A DNA stretch of 8,110 bases from RXOA01 sp964554715 (GCA_964554715.1 CAZKPU010000102.1:1-8110); one strand, 5' to 3'. Numbered from the stretch's first letter, positions 1 to 6,519 are shown. Notes: a model not told the origin generated them from the sequence alone. Translations and numbers: made by a program.

Positions 1-1650
1 TCCTTCGGCGTGTGCCGGGTTGTTTGTGGGCGAGGCTTTCGCGGCCGATGCGCTTCTCCGCAGTGTTTGGATGCATTCGCGCTGGGCGAGGATGACGGAC
101 GGGCCTTCGAATGAGAGTTCCCGCACGATCTTGGCAACGTTCTCCTCGTGACGATCGGCGCGTGGGATCATCGTCACGATGTGCTCGGGATCCACCCCGA
201 GGGCCTCGCAGAGCGCGGAGAACCTCCCGGTGGCCTGAGAATCCTGTCCGCCTGTCATCGCGACGGTGTCGTTATCAAGAAGGAGGATCGTGATCGGTGT
301 CTGCTCGGCCGTGCAGTCGAGCAAACCGGTCAATCCCGAGTGGGCAAAGGTGGAGTCCCCGATAACGGCCACCACGGGAGAGGCTCCGGCATCTACCGCC
401 CCTTTTGCCATGGTGATCGACGCGCCCATGCATAGGCAGGTGTCGATGGATTCGAGTGGGGGCATCGCGCCCAGGGTGTAGCACCCGATGTCCGCGAACA
501 CCCGGCCTCGAATGCGATGCGGGATCATCGCTTCGTTGAGCGCGCGGAAACTATCGATGTGTGGGCATCCCTGACACAAGGCCGGGGGGCGATTCCGGAC
601 GATAGAGGATGGCTCGCGCGGGGCTACGTTCTCGGAATCGCCGAACCGTTGAAACGCATCCGCAACCGACCCGGGGCTGAGCTCTCCGGTACGAGGAAGG
701 TGTCCGGTGAGGCGACCGAGGATCTCCGGAGCCGATCGATCAAGGATTCCCCGCAAACGAGATTCGACAAACGGAGCGCCTTCCTCCAGCACAAGAACTC
801 GTTCACAGGCCGAGAACAGAGCGCCGATCATCTTGACGGGAAGAGGGTACTGCCCGATCTGCAGCCAAGGGTGATCCACCGGCTTGCCGAGCACTTCCCG
901 TACGTAGTTGCCGGCAACTCCGCAACTCAAGATGCCAAGAGACGAATCTCCCTCCACCAACAAGGAGTTGAACGGACTCTCTTCGCTGGCCCTCTCGAGA
1001 GCAGGTTGCTGATCGAGAAGATGGAGATACCGCTTCCGAGCATGAGCGGGAAGCAGGATGAAACGCTGCCGGTCGTTGGGGAGCGAGAACGGATTCTGAG
1101 CCCGAGGCTGGGTATCTCGAACCTCGACATCGGCGCGCGAGTGGGCGAGTCGGGTTGTCAGGCGGATCAGCACAGGCACTTCGAGGGCTTCGGAGAGTTC
1201 GAAGGCGATCTTCGGCGCGTCATAGGCCTGTTGCTGGTCGCCGGGCTCGATGCACGGCACATGGGCCATGTCCGCGTAGAACCGGGAATCCTGCTCGTTC
1301 TGCGAGGAATGCATCGACGGGTCGTCGGCAACGTTGACCAGTAGACCTCCACGTGTTCCGATCAACGCGGCGTTGACGAACGGATCGGCGGCCACGTTCA
1401 GCCCGACATGCTTCATGCTGGCCATGGCACGCCGCCCTGCATAGCTCATCCCTACGGCTTCTTCGAGCGCTGTCTTCTCGTTGGACGACCAGCGACAGTG
1501 GATCGGCTCTGATGTCGCGGCGACGTATCGCTGAACATGCTCCATGATCTCCGTCGACGGGGTTCCGGGGTATGCGTAGGCTCCCGACAAGCCGGCGTCG
1601 ATAGCTCCCTGTGCGAGCGCTTCGTCTCCAAGGTAGAGGCGTGCGGTCAA
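1..1650 (-). CDS. iorA: Indolepyruvate:ferredoxin oxidoreductase, alpha subunit (3' end off the window)
   Basis: IorA is the thiamine-diphosphate (TPP) subunit of the IorAB enzyme. This enzyme oxidatively decarboxylates aryl 2-oxoacids from Trp, Phe and Tyr transamination to acyl-CoAs and reduces ferredoxin, in the cytoplasm of anaerobes. The frame is open for exactly 550 codons from TTG at 1650-1648 to the left edge. An AGGAGG site lies 5 nt upstream, and no ATG competes. Visible blocks in order are YPGTPSTEI (27-35, start of the pyrimidine-binding domain), NEKTALEEA (57-65), MKHVGLNVAADP (79-90), CQGCPH (359-364), and the TPP/Mg motif GDSTFAHSG (431-439) followed by LLLDNDTVAMTGGQD (456-470). 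These match the family in order and spacing. The C-terminal twin [4Fe-4S] domain, usual after about residue 550, lies outside the window, so its presence is unknown. iorB may follow to the left. The gene diverges from the EF-G operon. Confidence 0.93.
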   Translation of the reverse strand, partial: MTARLYLGDEALAQGAIDAGLSGAYAYPGTPSTEIMEHVQRYVAATSEPIHCRWSSNEKTALEEAVGMSYAGRRAMASMKHVGLNVAADPFVNAALIGTRGGLLVNVADDPSMHSSQNEQDSRFYADMAHVPCIEPGDQQQAYDAPKIAFELSEALEVPVLIRLTTRLAHSRADVEVRDTQPRAQNPFSLPNDRQRFILLPAHARKRYLHLLDQQPALERASEESPFNSLLVEGDSSLGILSCGVAGNYVREVLGKPVDHPWLQIGQYPLPVKMIGALFSACERVLVLEEGAPFVESRLRGILDRSAPEILGRLTGHLPRTGELSPGSVADAFQRFGDSENVAPREPSSIVRNRPPALCQGCPHIDSFRALNEAMIPHRIRGRVFADIGCYTLGAMPPLESIDTCLCMGASITMAKGAVDAGASPVVAVIGDSTFAHSGLTGLLDCTAEQTPITILLLDNDTVAMTGGQDSQATGRFSALCEALGVDPEHIVTMIPRADRHEENVAKIVRELSFEGPSVILAQRECIQTLRRSASAAKASPTNNPAHAEG

Positions 1651-1654
1651 TGGG

Positions 1655-1662
1655 ACCTCCTT
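1655..1662 (-). promoter_or_regulatory. Ribosome binding site that sets the iorA TTG start
   Basis: On the minus strand the sequence reads AAGGAGGT, a near-complete anti-16S match, ending 4 nt before TTG at 1650. This strong site, with the family's N-terminal block beginning right after it, decides the non-ATG start. Confidence 0.75.
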
Positions 1663-1721
1663 AGCGTGCCTTTCCAGTTGGGGGGATGCGCCGATGCTCG
1701 GCGAGAGAAAACCCATCGATA

Positions 1722-1751
1722 AGGATACGGAAGTCGAAGATGGTTCCTCAA
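1722..1751 (-). promoter_or_regulatory. Candidate promoter for iorA
   Basis: On the minus strand TTGAGG (1751-1746) is followed after 18 bp by TATCCT (1727-1722). This is 4/6 and 4/6 to the sigma70-type consensus, about 70 bp upstream of the iorA start. It is the best pair I see in this direction, but both boxes are imperfect. Confidence 0.35.
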
Positions 1752-1807
1752 GCGGTCGTTTGACAGGTGGGCGTGTAGCGCGGGCTGGCAGCGAGGAACG
1801 TAGCACT

Positions 1808-1825
1808 ACACCGCTTGTGCGGTGT
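1808..1825. repeat. Perfect 7-bp inverted repeat over the -35 box (possible operator)
   Basis: ACACCGC (1808-1814), spacer TTGT, then GCGGTGT (1819-1825). The dyad is exact and sits on the -35 region of the rightward promoter, between two divergent genes, a usual place for a dimeric regulator to bind. No T-run follows, so it does not look like a terminator. Operator function is inference. Confidence 0.4.
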
Positions 1826-1843
1826 TCTGAGGCTCGGTATACT
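1815..1843 (+). promoter_or_regulatory. Candidate promoter for the EF-G paralogue operon
   Basis: TTGTGC (1815-1820) and TATACT (1838-1843) are separated by 17 bp. The -10 box is 5/6 to consensus; the -35 is only 3/6. Transcription would start near 1850, leaving a leader of about 33 nt before the ATG at 1883. The -35 falls inside an inverted repeat, so the promoter may be weak alone and regulated. Confidence 0.5.
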
Positions 1844-1882
1844 GCCTGACGATTCATCGACCGAAAGCAGGGAGGACCATCC

Positions 1883-3850
1883 ATGGGGCTAGCCAAGAGC
1901 GTAGGCTTGATAGGGCATGCCGGTTCCGGCAAGACGACGCTCGCCGCGGCGCTACTCAAGCACGCTGGCGTGAAGGACGATATTGCATTTGATCCGTCGA
2001 AGGAAGAGCAGGATCGCGGCCATACGATCGACATGCATTTCGGCTCGTTCGAGCACAAGGCAACGCGGTTCACCGTGTTCGATACTCCCGGCGGCGATGA
2101 GTTCGTAGAAGAGATGTACAAAGCCGTCTCTGTTGTCGACCTGTCATTGATCGTCATCCACGCGGAAAAGGGCGTGGAAGTCATGTCCGAACGGGCGTGG
2201 GAGCTGACAGGGGCGGCCGGTCGTCCAGCGATGCTGTTTGTCAACCATGTCGACAGTGAGAACGTGAACTTCGCGTCCATTCTTGCCGAGTTCAACGAGC
2301 AGTTTGGCCGCGTCCTTGTCCCGTTGTACCTGCCGATCCGCGAGAATGGGAAGTTTGTCGGTCTTGTCGATGTGTTGTCTCAGAAAGCTGTCCGTTTTGG
2401 CGACAAGTCGAAAAAGGATATCCCCGAACACATGGAAGCCGATCTCGAGCAGTGGCGCGGTGTGGCGCTTGAAGAGATCTCCGCCGTGGATGACGAACTG
2501 ATGATGAAGTTCCTCGAAGATGAGGAGATCAGCCACGAGGAACTGGCCGGAGCTCTTACGAAGGGGATCGCCTCTGGAGCTGTCATTCCCGTCCTCTTTG
2601 GTGCGGCTTCCGAAGGGTACGGAGTGAGCACACTGATCACGGCGTTGAGCGAATTGACCCCCGCAACCGTGGGAGCCGAGAGCGGACCCACACGTGCCGT
2701 GGTCTTCAACCTGGACAACGACGCTTATCTCGGCCGGCTCTCCTACGTACGAGTGATGGACGGGACGTTGCATGAGGGAAAAGGATGCGTCGACATCCGT
2801 TCAGGATCGAAGGTCGAGATACGGGATCTGTACGCGATCGAGGGAACGAAACAGCATCGCGTTTCTGAAGCGGCCGTGGGAGAAGTTGTCGCCATCGGCA
2901 AGGCAGAGGATCTTCAGATCGGGGACACGATCGCTGTCGGTGACGCTGAGGCGTTCGAGATGATCCCGTTCCCGAAACCTGTGTTCTCGAGGACCATCGT
3001 TCCGAAGAGTCAATCGGATGTGGAGAAGATGAGCTCCGCGATCAGGGAATTGGTGACGGCGAAGGCGACTGTGGATCTTGCACGCGACCCTGTCACCCAC
3101 GAGATGATCCTTTGGGGAATGGGCGATGTGCACTTGGGGTTGTTCCTAACGAGGCTCAAGAACCGCTATAACGTGACGCTCGAAACGCAGCGACCGCGGA
3201 TCCCGTACAAGGAAACGATCCGGAAGAAGGCGGAGGCCAAGTACCGGCACAAGAAACAGTCCGGCGGACGCGGGCAGTTCGGTGAGGTTGTGCTCCGGAT
3301 CGAGCCGCTGAAGGACAAGGAATACGAATTCGTCGATGCGATCAAGGGTGCGACGATCCCCGGTCAATATATCCCCGGCGTTGAGAAAGGCGTGATCGAA
3401 GCGATGGAAGAGGGGAACCTTGCGAAGTTCCCGGTCACTCACGTCTTGGCGACAGTTTTTGATGGTAGCTATCACCCCGTAGACTCTTCGGAACTGGCGT
3501 TCAAGCTTGCGGCAAGAAACGCCTTCCGCAACGCGTTCGACCAGGCCAGTCCCGTGCTTCTGGAGCCGGTGATGACCATCGACGTGCGAGCTCCGGAAGA
3601 GTTCACCGGAGATGTCGTCAGCGATCTGAACGGACGCCGTGGTAGGATCCTCGGCATGGAGCCGATGGGAAGGACAACGGTTGTCAAGGCGGAAGTTCCC
3701 TTGTCCGAGGTTCAGAGCTACGCTCTCGATCTCAAGTCGTTGACTCAGGCGCGTGGAACCTTCCAGATGGAGTTCCTCCGCTACCAGCCGGTTCCGGGCA
3801 ACGTCCAAGAGAAGGTCATCGCTGAGGCAGCGGCACACGACTCCGAATGA
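1883..3850 (+). CDS. fusA: Elongation factor G-like translational GTPase (EF-G2-type paralogue)
   Basis: EF-G drives translocation and helps recycle ribosomes. This 655-residue protein has all five EF-G domains but is a divergent paralogue. The G domain shows P-loop GHAGSGKTT (11-19), a switch I remnant DRGHTID (44-50), DTPGG (67-71) and NHVD (121-124). In ordinary EF-G these are GHIDAGKTT, ERGITI, DTPGH and NKxD, so the catalytic His and the guanine-contacting Lys are replaced. Domain IV keeps HKKQSGGRGQFGEV (456-469) and the tip loop GSYHPVDSSELAFKLAA (528-544). Domain V keeps the block around 572-594 (EEFTGDVVSDLNGRRGRI) and TQARG (621-625). It is a little shorter than canonical EF-G (about 690-700). 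The start follows GGAGG at 1871-1875 with 7-nt spacing. It overlaps the next gene by 4 bp. Ribosome binding is likely; GTPase competence is uncertain. A standard fusA is presumably elsewhere. Confidence 0.92.
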   Translation: MGLAKSVGLIGHAGSGKTTLAAALLKHAGVKDDIAFDPSKEEQDRGHTIDMHFGSFEHKATRFTVFDTPGGDEFVEEMYKAVSVVDLSLIVIHAEKGVEVMSERAWELTGAAGRPAMLFVNHVDSENVNFASILAEFNEQFGRVLVPLYLPIRENGKFVGLVDVLSQKAVRFGDKSKKDIPEHMEADLEQWRGVALEEISAVDDELMMKFLEDEEISHEELAGALTKGIASGAVIPVLFGAASEGYGVSTLITALSELTPATVGAESGPTRAVVFNLDNDAYLGRLSYVRVMDGTLHEGKGCVDIRSGSKVEIRDLYAIEGTKQHRVSEAAVGEVVAIGKAEDLQIGDTIAVGDAEAFEMIPFPKPVFSRTIVPKSQSDVEKMSSAIRELVTAKATVDLARDPVTHEMILWGMGDVHLGLFLTRLKNRYNVTLETQRPRIPYKETIRKKAEAKYRHKKQSGGRGQFGEVVLRIEPLKDKEYEFVDAIKGATIPGQYIPGVEKGVIEAMEEGNLAKFPVTHVLATVFDGSYHPVDSSELAFKLAARNAFRNAFDQASPVLLEPVMTIDVRAPEEFTGDVVSDLNGRRGRILGMEPMGRTTVVKAEVPLSEVQSYALDLKSLTQARGTFQMEFLRYQPVPGNVQEKVIAEAAAHDSE

Positions 3851-4473
3851 ACGTATCCCATTGCATGCAGCGGGCACCGGTAACGGTTGGCCCCGAGGCC
3901 CGGTTGGCGGATGCTCGCCGGATCATGGACGAGTGCGGCTTCGGCCTTCTGCTGGTCGCAACGAAGGAAGGGCGCCTCGACGGCTTCTTGACGCGCGCAT
4001 TCCTGAACACGGTGACGGATTGGGATCGGCTCGTCGGCGACGCCTGCTTCGAAGCGAAGTTCGCCGTGGCGCCGGATGACACGCTTGAGAAGGCGGCTCT
4101 AGTCCTGCTTGCGAACCAGCTTGTCCTGCTTCCGGTCGTCGATAACGATCAACTGGTCGGGATTGTCACCCAAGGCGAAGTGCTGCGGGGGATGGCTCTC
4201 GGACTCGGTGTGGGGCTTGAAGCGATCCGGATTGCAGCGTTGATCCGGCCGGAGAGTGGCGACCTCTACCGGCTTCTGCATGTTCTCGAGAAGCACGACG
4301 TGAAGCTGATCAGTCTGATCCGAGGGCGCGATGGAACCAAGAGAGAGCGGGTGATCCTTCGGGTCCAGCAGGTGGCCGATCGCGATGCGCTGTTCCGAGA
4401 CCTAGGCGAGGCGCTCCGGGGGCCGGTTGTAGAGGCGGGCGCTGCAGATGAGCAGGAATGCTCTGAAGCATGA
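3847..4473 (+). CDS. CBS-domain pair protein with C-terminal ACT-like region
   Basis: A 208-residue cytoplasmic protein with two CBS motifs, at about 1-57 (ending in a DGFLTRAFL strand-helix) and about 66-118 (LLPVVDNDQLVGIVTQGEVL at 94-113). CBS pairs usually bind adenine nucleotides such as AMP, ATP or SAM and switch a partner's activity. Residues about 122-190 (DLYRLLHVLEKHDVKLISLI, then a basic turn and a hydrophobic strand) look like one ACT-type unit, giving an AcuB-like CBS-CBS-ACT layout. No catalytic domain is seen, so it is probably a sensor or regulator. ATG overlaps the upstream stop as ATGA, and no good ribosome binding site stands at normal distance. Translation is therefore probably coupled to the EF-G paralogue, and that protein or YjbQ is the natural candidate target. 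The ligand cannot be told from the sequence. Confidence 0.8.
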   Translation: MNVSHCMQRAPVTVGPEARLADARRIMDECGFGLLLVATKEGRLDGFLTRAFLNTVTDWDRLVGDACFEAKFAVAPDDTLEKAALVLLANQLVLLPVVDNDQLVGIVTQGEVLRGMALGLGVGLEAIRIAALIRPESGDLYRLLHVLEKHDVKLISLIRGRDGTKRERVILRVQQVADRDALFRDLGEALRGPVVEAGAADEQECSEA

Positions 4474-4865
4474 TGAACAAGCTCATCGTGCGGTCAACCC
4501 AACGTGAGGAATGCATCGAGATCACGGGAAGGGTGTCGGAGATCTTGCGAGCGGCGCGTGTTTCCGAAGGAGCTTGTATCATCTGTTGCTTTCACACGAC
4601 GGCGGGGATCTTCATCAACGAGAATGCAGATCCGGATGTGGCTGACGATGTTCTCGCGGCTTTGGATGCACTTGTTCCTCACGGCGGGGCCTGGAAACAT
4701 GTTGAAGGGAATACACCGGCTCACGTGAAAGCGATCTTGACCGGATCCTCGGTGGTCGTTCCGATCTCGGAAGGCGTGATTCAGTTGGGACGATGGCAGG
4801 GCGTGTTCCTTGCGGAGTTCGATGGACCGCGAGAACGGTCTGTGTCGGTCCAGATCCTGTCTTGA
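4470..4865 (+). CDS. yjbQ: YjbQ/UPF0047 family protein
   Basis: A small single-domain protein of 131 residues, full length for this widespread family. Family blocks are all present: CFHTTAGIFINENADPDV (about 40-57), WKHVEGNTPAHVKAIL (75-90), GSS (92-94), and LGRWQGVFLAEFDGPRERSV (106-125). The conserved His, Asn, Asp and Glu residues lie in these blocks. The E. coli member is reported to have a secondary thiamine-phosphate synthase activity, but the true cellular role is unsettled, so I would not assign a pathway. ATG at 4470 overlaps the CBS gene's stop as ATGA. A second in-frame ATG at 4473 is an equally possible start; the only upstream purine patch is AGGA at 4454-4457, rather far away. 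This looks like termination-reinitiation coupling. The stop codon lies within the -35 box of the tRNA promoter. Confidence 0.9.
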   Translation: MMNKLIVRSTQREECIEITGRVSEILRAARVSEGACIICCFHTTAGIFINENADPDVADDVLAALDALVPHGGAWKHVEGNTPAHVKAILTGSSVVVPISEGVIQLGRWQGVFLAEFDGPRERSVSVQILS

Positions 4866-4890
4866 CAGGTGCCGTGACCGTCGCTACAAT
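4862..4890 (+). promoter_or_regulatory. Near-consensus promoter of the tRNA-tuf cluster
   Basis: TTGACA (4862-4867, 6/6) and TACAAT (4885-4890, 5/6) are 17 bp apart, an almost ideal housekeeping promoter. Transcription should start near 4897, about 35 nt before tRNA-Thr(UGU). The -35 hexamer overlaps the TGA stop of yjbQ at 4863-4865. Such strength suits a tRNA/tuf transcript. Confidence 0.85.
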
Positions 4891-4931
4891 CCGCAGCGAC
4901 TGCGGTTCGTGAAACGGTGTCATGCGAGCGT

Positions 4932-5004
4932 GCCAGCGTAGCTCAATCGGTAGAGCAACTGATTTGTAATCAGTGGGTTGTCAGTTCGATTCTGGCCGCT
5001 GGCT
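4932..5004 (+). tRNA. tRNA-Thr (anticodon TGT)
   Basis: Complete 73-nt cloverleaf. The acceptor GCCAGCG pairs fully with CGCTGGC (4997-5003), discriminator T. The D stem is GCTC/GAGC. The anticodon stem ACTGA/TCAGT encloses TTTGTAA with TGT at 4965-4967, reading ACA and related Thr codons. The T arm GTCAG/CTGGC carries TTCGATT. The 3' CCA is not encoded. First gene of the cluster. Confidence 0.96.
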
Positions 5005-5025
5005 CACGCGGTTTTGGTTTTTGTT

Positions 5026-5108
5026 GGAGGGGTACCGAAGCGGCCAAACGGGGCGGACTGTAAATCCGTTGGCGGATGCCTACGGGGGTTCGAATCCCTC
5101 CCCCTCCA
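5026..5108 (+). tRNA. tRNA-Tyr (anticodon GTA)
   Basis: Type II tRNA of 83 nt. The acceptor GGAGGGG pairs with CCCCTCC (5101-5107), discriminator A. The anticodon stem GCGGA/TCCGT encloses CTGTAAA with GTA at 5060-5062. The long variable arm (5070-5083) forms a GGC/GCC hairpin, as expected for bacterial tRNA-Tyr. The T arm has the loop TTCGAAT. No CCA is encoded. A T-rich 21-nt spacer separates it from the upstream tRNA-Thr. Confidence 0.96.
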
Positions 5109-5109
5109 A

Positions 5110-5139
5110 TTGGCAACCCTCGGGGGTGTTGGATACACT
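5110..5139 (+). promoter_or_regulatory. Candidate internal promoter before tRNA-Thr(GGT) and tuf
   Basis: TTGGCA (5110-5115, 5/6) and TACACT (5134-5139, 4/6) are separated by 18 bp in the 48-nt spacer between tRNA-Tyr and the second tRNA-Thr. A start near 5146 would give a leader of only about 11 nt before the tRNA. It could add tuf transcription to that from the upstream promoter. Confidence 0.5.
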
Positions 5140-5156
5140 GTCGCTTGGGTTGGAAC

Positions 5157-5229
5157 GCCCGTGTAGCTCAGGCGGTAGAGCACCCCCTTGGTAAGGGGGA
5201 GGTCGTCGGTTCGACTCCGACCGCGGGCT
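5157..5229 (+). tRNA. tRNA-Thr (anticodon GGT)
   Basis: Complete 73-nt cloverleaf. The acceptor GCCCGTG pairs with CGCGGGC (5222-5228; one T-G wobble), discriminator T. The D stem is GCTC/GAGC. The anticodon stem CCCCC/GGGGG encloses TTGGTAA with GGT at 5190-5192, reading ACC/ACU. The T arm GTCGG/CCGAC carries TTCGACT. CCA is not encoded. It lies 83 nt before the tuf start, so it is probably cut from the tuf mRNA leader. Confidence 0.96.
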
Positions 5230-5238
5230 CTAAAGCGC

Positions 5239-5276
5239 TTGCAGCAGGCGGCTGCAAACTCCCGAAAACTCGGAGT
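5239..5276 (+). other. Two tandem hairpins in the tuf leader
   Basis: The first hairpin is TTGCAGC (5239-5245) with GCTGCAA (5251-5257), a perfect 7-bp stem and 5-nt loop. The second follows at once: ACT + CCGA pairs with TCGG + AGT (5258-5276), with one bulged C and a 4-nt AAAC loop. Neither is followed by a T-run, so these are not terminators. They may shield or process the 5' end of tuf mRNA after release of the tRNA, but function is inference. Confidence 0.4.
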
Positions 5277-5312
5277 CTTGAGGTCGCGGGAAGCTAAGGA
5301 GGTTTGACGAAG

Positions 5313-6512
5313 ATGGCGAAGGAAGCGTTCCAGAGGACGAAGCCTCACCTCAATATCGGGACGATCGGTCATATCGACCATGGAAAGACAACGCTGACCT
5401 CGGCGATCACCAAAGTGCTCGCGGCCCAGGGGCAGGCGCGAGCGATGGCCTTTGAGGACATCGACAACGCTCCCGAGGAGAAGGCGCGCGGAATCACGAT
5501 CAATGTGCGTCATGTGGAATATGAAACCGCGACGCGGCACTACGCACACATCGATTGTCCCGGACATGCCGACTACATCAAGAACATGATCACCGGTGCC
5601 GCTCAGATGGACGGCTCGATCCTCGTGGTCGCTGCATCCGACGGACCGATGCCCCAGACGCGTGAACACGTCTTGCTGGCACGCCAGGTAAACGTTCCTG
5701 CGCTTGTCGTGTTCTTGAACAAGGTCGATCAGGTGGACGACCCTGAGTTGATCGACCTCGTCGAGATGGAGATCCGCGATCTTCTCACCGAATACGAGTT
5801 CCCCGGCGACGAGATTCCGATTATCCGCGGTTCGGCGCTGAAGGCGATGGAAGCCGGAGACGATCCCAGTCATCCGGATGCACAGTGCATCACCGAATTG
5901 ATGACAGCCGTCGACGAGTACATCCCGCTTCCTGAGCGCGACGAGGACCAGCCGTTCCTAATGCCGATCGAAGACGTGTTCTCGATCAAGGGCCGAGGAA
6001 CCGTCGTGACCGGTCGAGTTGCGCGCGGAAAGATCACGCCGGGCATGGAGATCGAAATCGTCGGACTGCACGAACAGATCCAGAAGACGGTTGCCACCAG
6101 TCTGGAAATGTTCAACAAGGTGTTGGACTACGCCATCGCCGGTGACAACGCAGGGATCCTTCTCCGTGGAATCGACAAGGATGAAGTCGAACGCGGACAG
6201 GTCATCGCCGCCCCGAAGACGATCACCCCGCACACGAAGTTCGAGGGTGAGGTCTACGTCCTCAGCAAAGATGAAGGCGGACGCAAGAAGCCGTTCTTCT
6301 CCGGGTACCGCCCGCAGTTCTTCTTCCGCACGACCGACGTCACGGGAACCATCACGCTTCCCGAGGGCGTGGAAATGGTGATGCCGGGCGATAACGTCAA
6401 GATCATCGGCGAATTGATCCACCACGTCGCAATGGATGAGGGGCTCCGGTTTGCCATCCGCGAGGGCGGACGCACGATCGGCGCCGGCGTGGTTACCAAG
6501 ATCATCGAGTAG
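5313..6512 (+). CDS. tuf: Elongation factor Tu
   Basis: EF-Tu carries aminoacyl-tRNA to the ribosomal A site as a GTP complex. The 399 residues are typical, with the G domain (to about 205) and beta-barrel domains II and III. GTPase motifs are intact: GHIDHGKT (19-26), RGITI (59-63), DCPGH (81-85, catalytic His85), NKVD (136-139) and SALK (174-177). Domain II has GRGTVVTGR (227-235). Domain III has GYRPQF (331-336), TTDVTGT (340-346) and EGGRTIGAGVVTKII (384-398). I choose ATG at 5313 over the in-frame TTG at 5304 because the family starts with MAKEAFQR and AAGGAGGT at 5296-5303 is well placed for it. Small oddities are SLEMFNK (263-269), where EF-Tu usually has GVEMFRK or a similar form, and GGRKKPF in domain III. 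rpmG follows after only 7 nt, and its ribosome binding site overlaps the tuf stop. Confidence 0.98.
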   Translation: MAKEAFQRTKPHLNIGTIGHIDHGKTTLTSAITKVLAAQGQARAMAFEDIDNAPEEKARGITINVRHVEYETATRHYAHIDCPGHADYIKNMITGAAQMDGSILVVAASDGPMPQTREHVLLARQVNVPALVVFLNKVDQVDDPELIDLVEMEIRDLLTEYEFPGDEIPIIRGSALKAMEAGDDPSHPDAQCITELMTAVDEYIPLPERDEDQPFLMPIEDVFSIKGRGTVVTGRVARGKITPGMEIEIVGLHEQIQKTVATSLEMFNKVLDYAIAGDNAGILLRGIDKDEVERGQVIAAPKTITPHTKFEGEVYVLSKDEGGRKKPFFSGYRPQFFFRTTDVTGTITLPEGVEMVMPGDNVKIIGELIHHVAMDEGLRFAIREGGRTIGAGVVTKIIE

Positions 6513-6519
6513 GAGACTG

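Noticed and set aside
517..1344. 275-codon plus-strand open frame
   Set aside because: It lies entirely opposite iorA, shows no recognisable domain, and the minus strand encodes clear IorA motifs across the same bases.
1760..1765. Perfect TTGACA on the plus strand in the divergent gap
   Set aside because: No -10-like hexamer lies 15-19 bp downstream, so I do not count it as a promoter.
2144..2773. Minus-strand open frames opposite the EF-G paralogue (also 3146-3877)
   Set aside because: They are shadows of a strongly conserved plus-strand gene, with no family motifs of their own.
4891..4905. CCGCA/TGCGG hairpin after the tRNA promoter as a yjbQ terminator
   Set aside because: The stem is only 5 bp, has no T-run, and lies at the expected transcription start of the tRNA unit.
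5004..5873. 289-codon minus-strand open frame over tRNAs and tuf
   Set aside because: It runs through two complete tRNA genes and the tuf start in antisense, and its protein looks like the usual false ORF over tRNAs.
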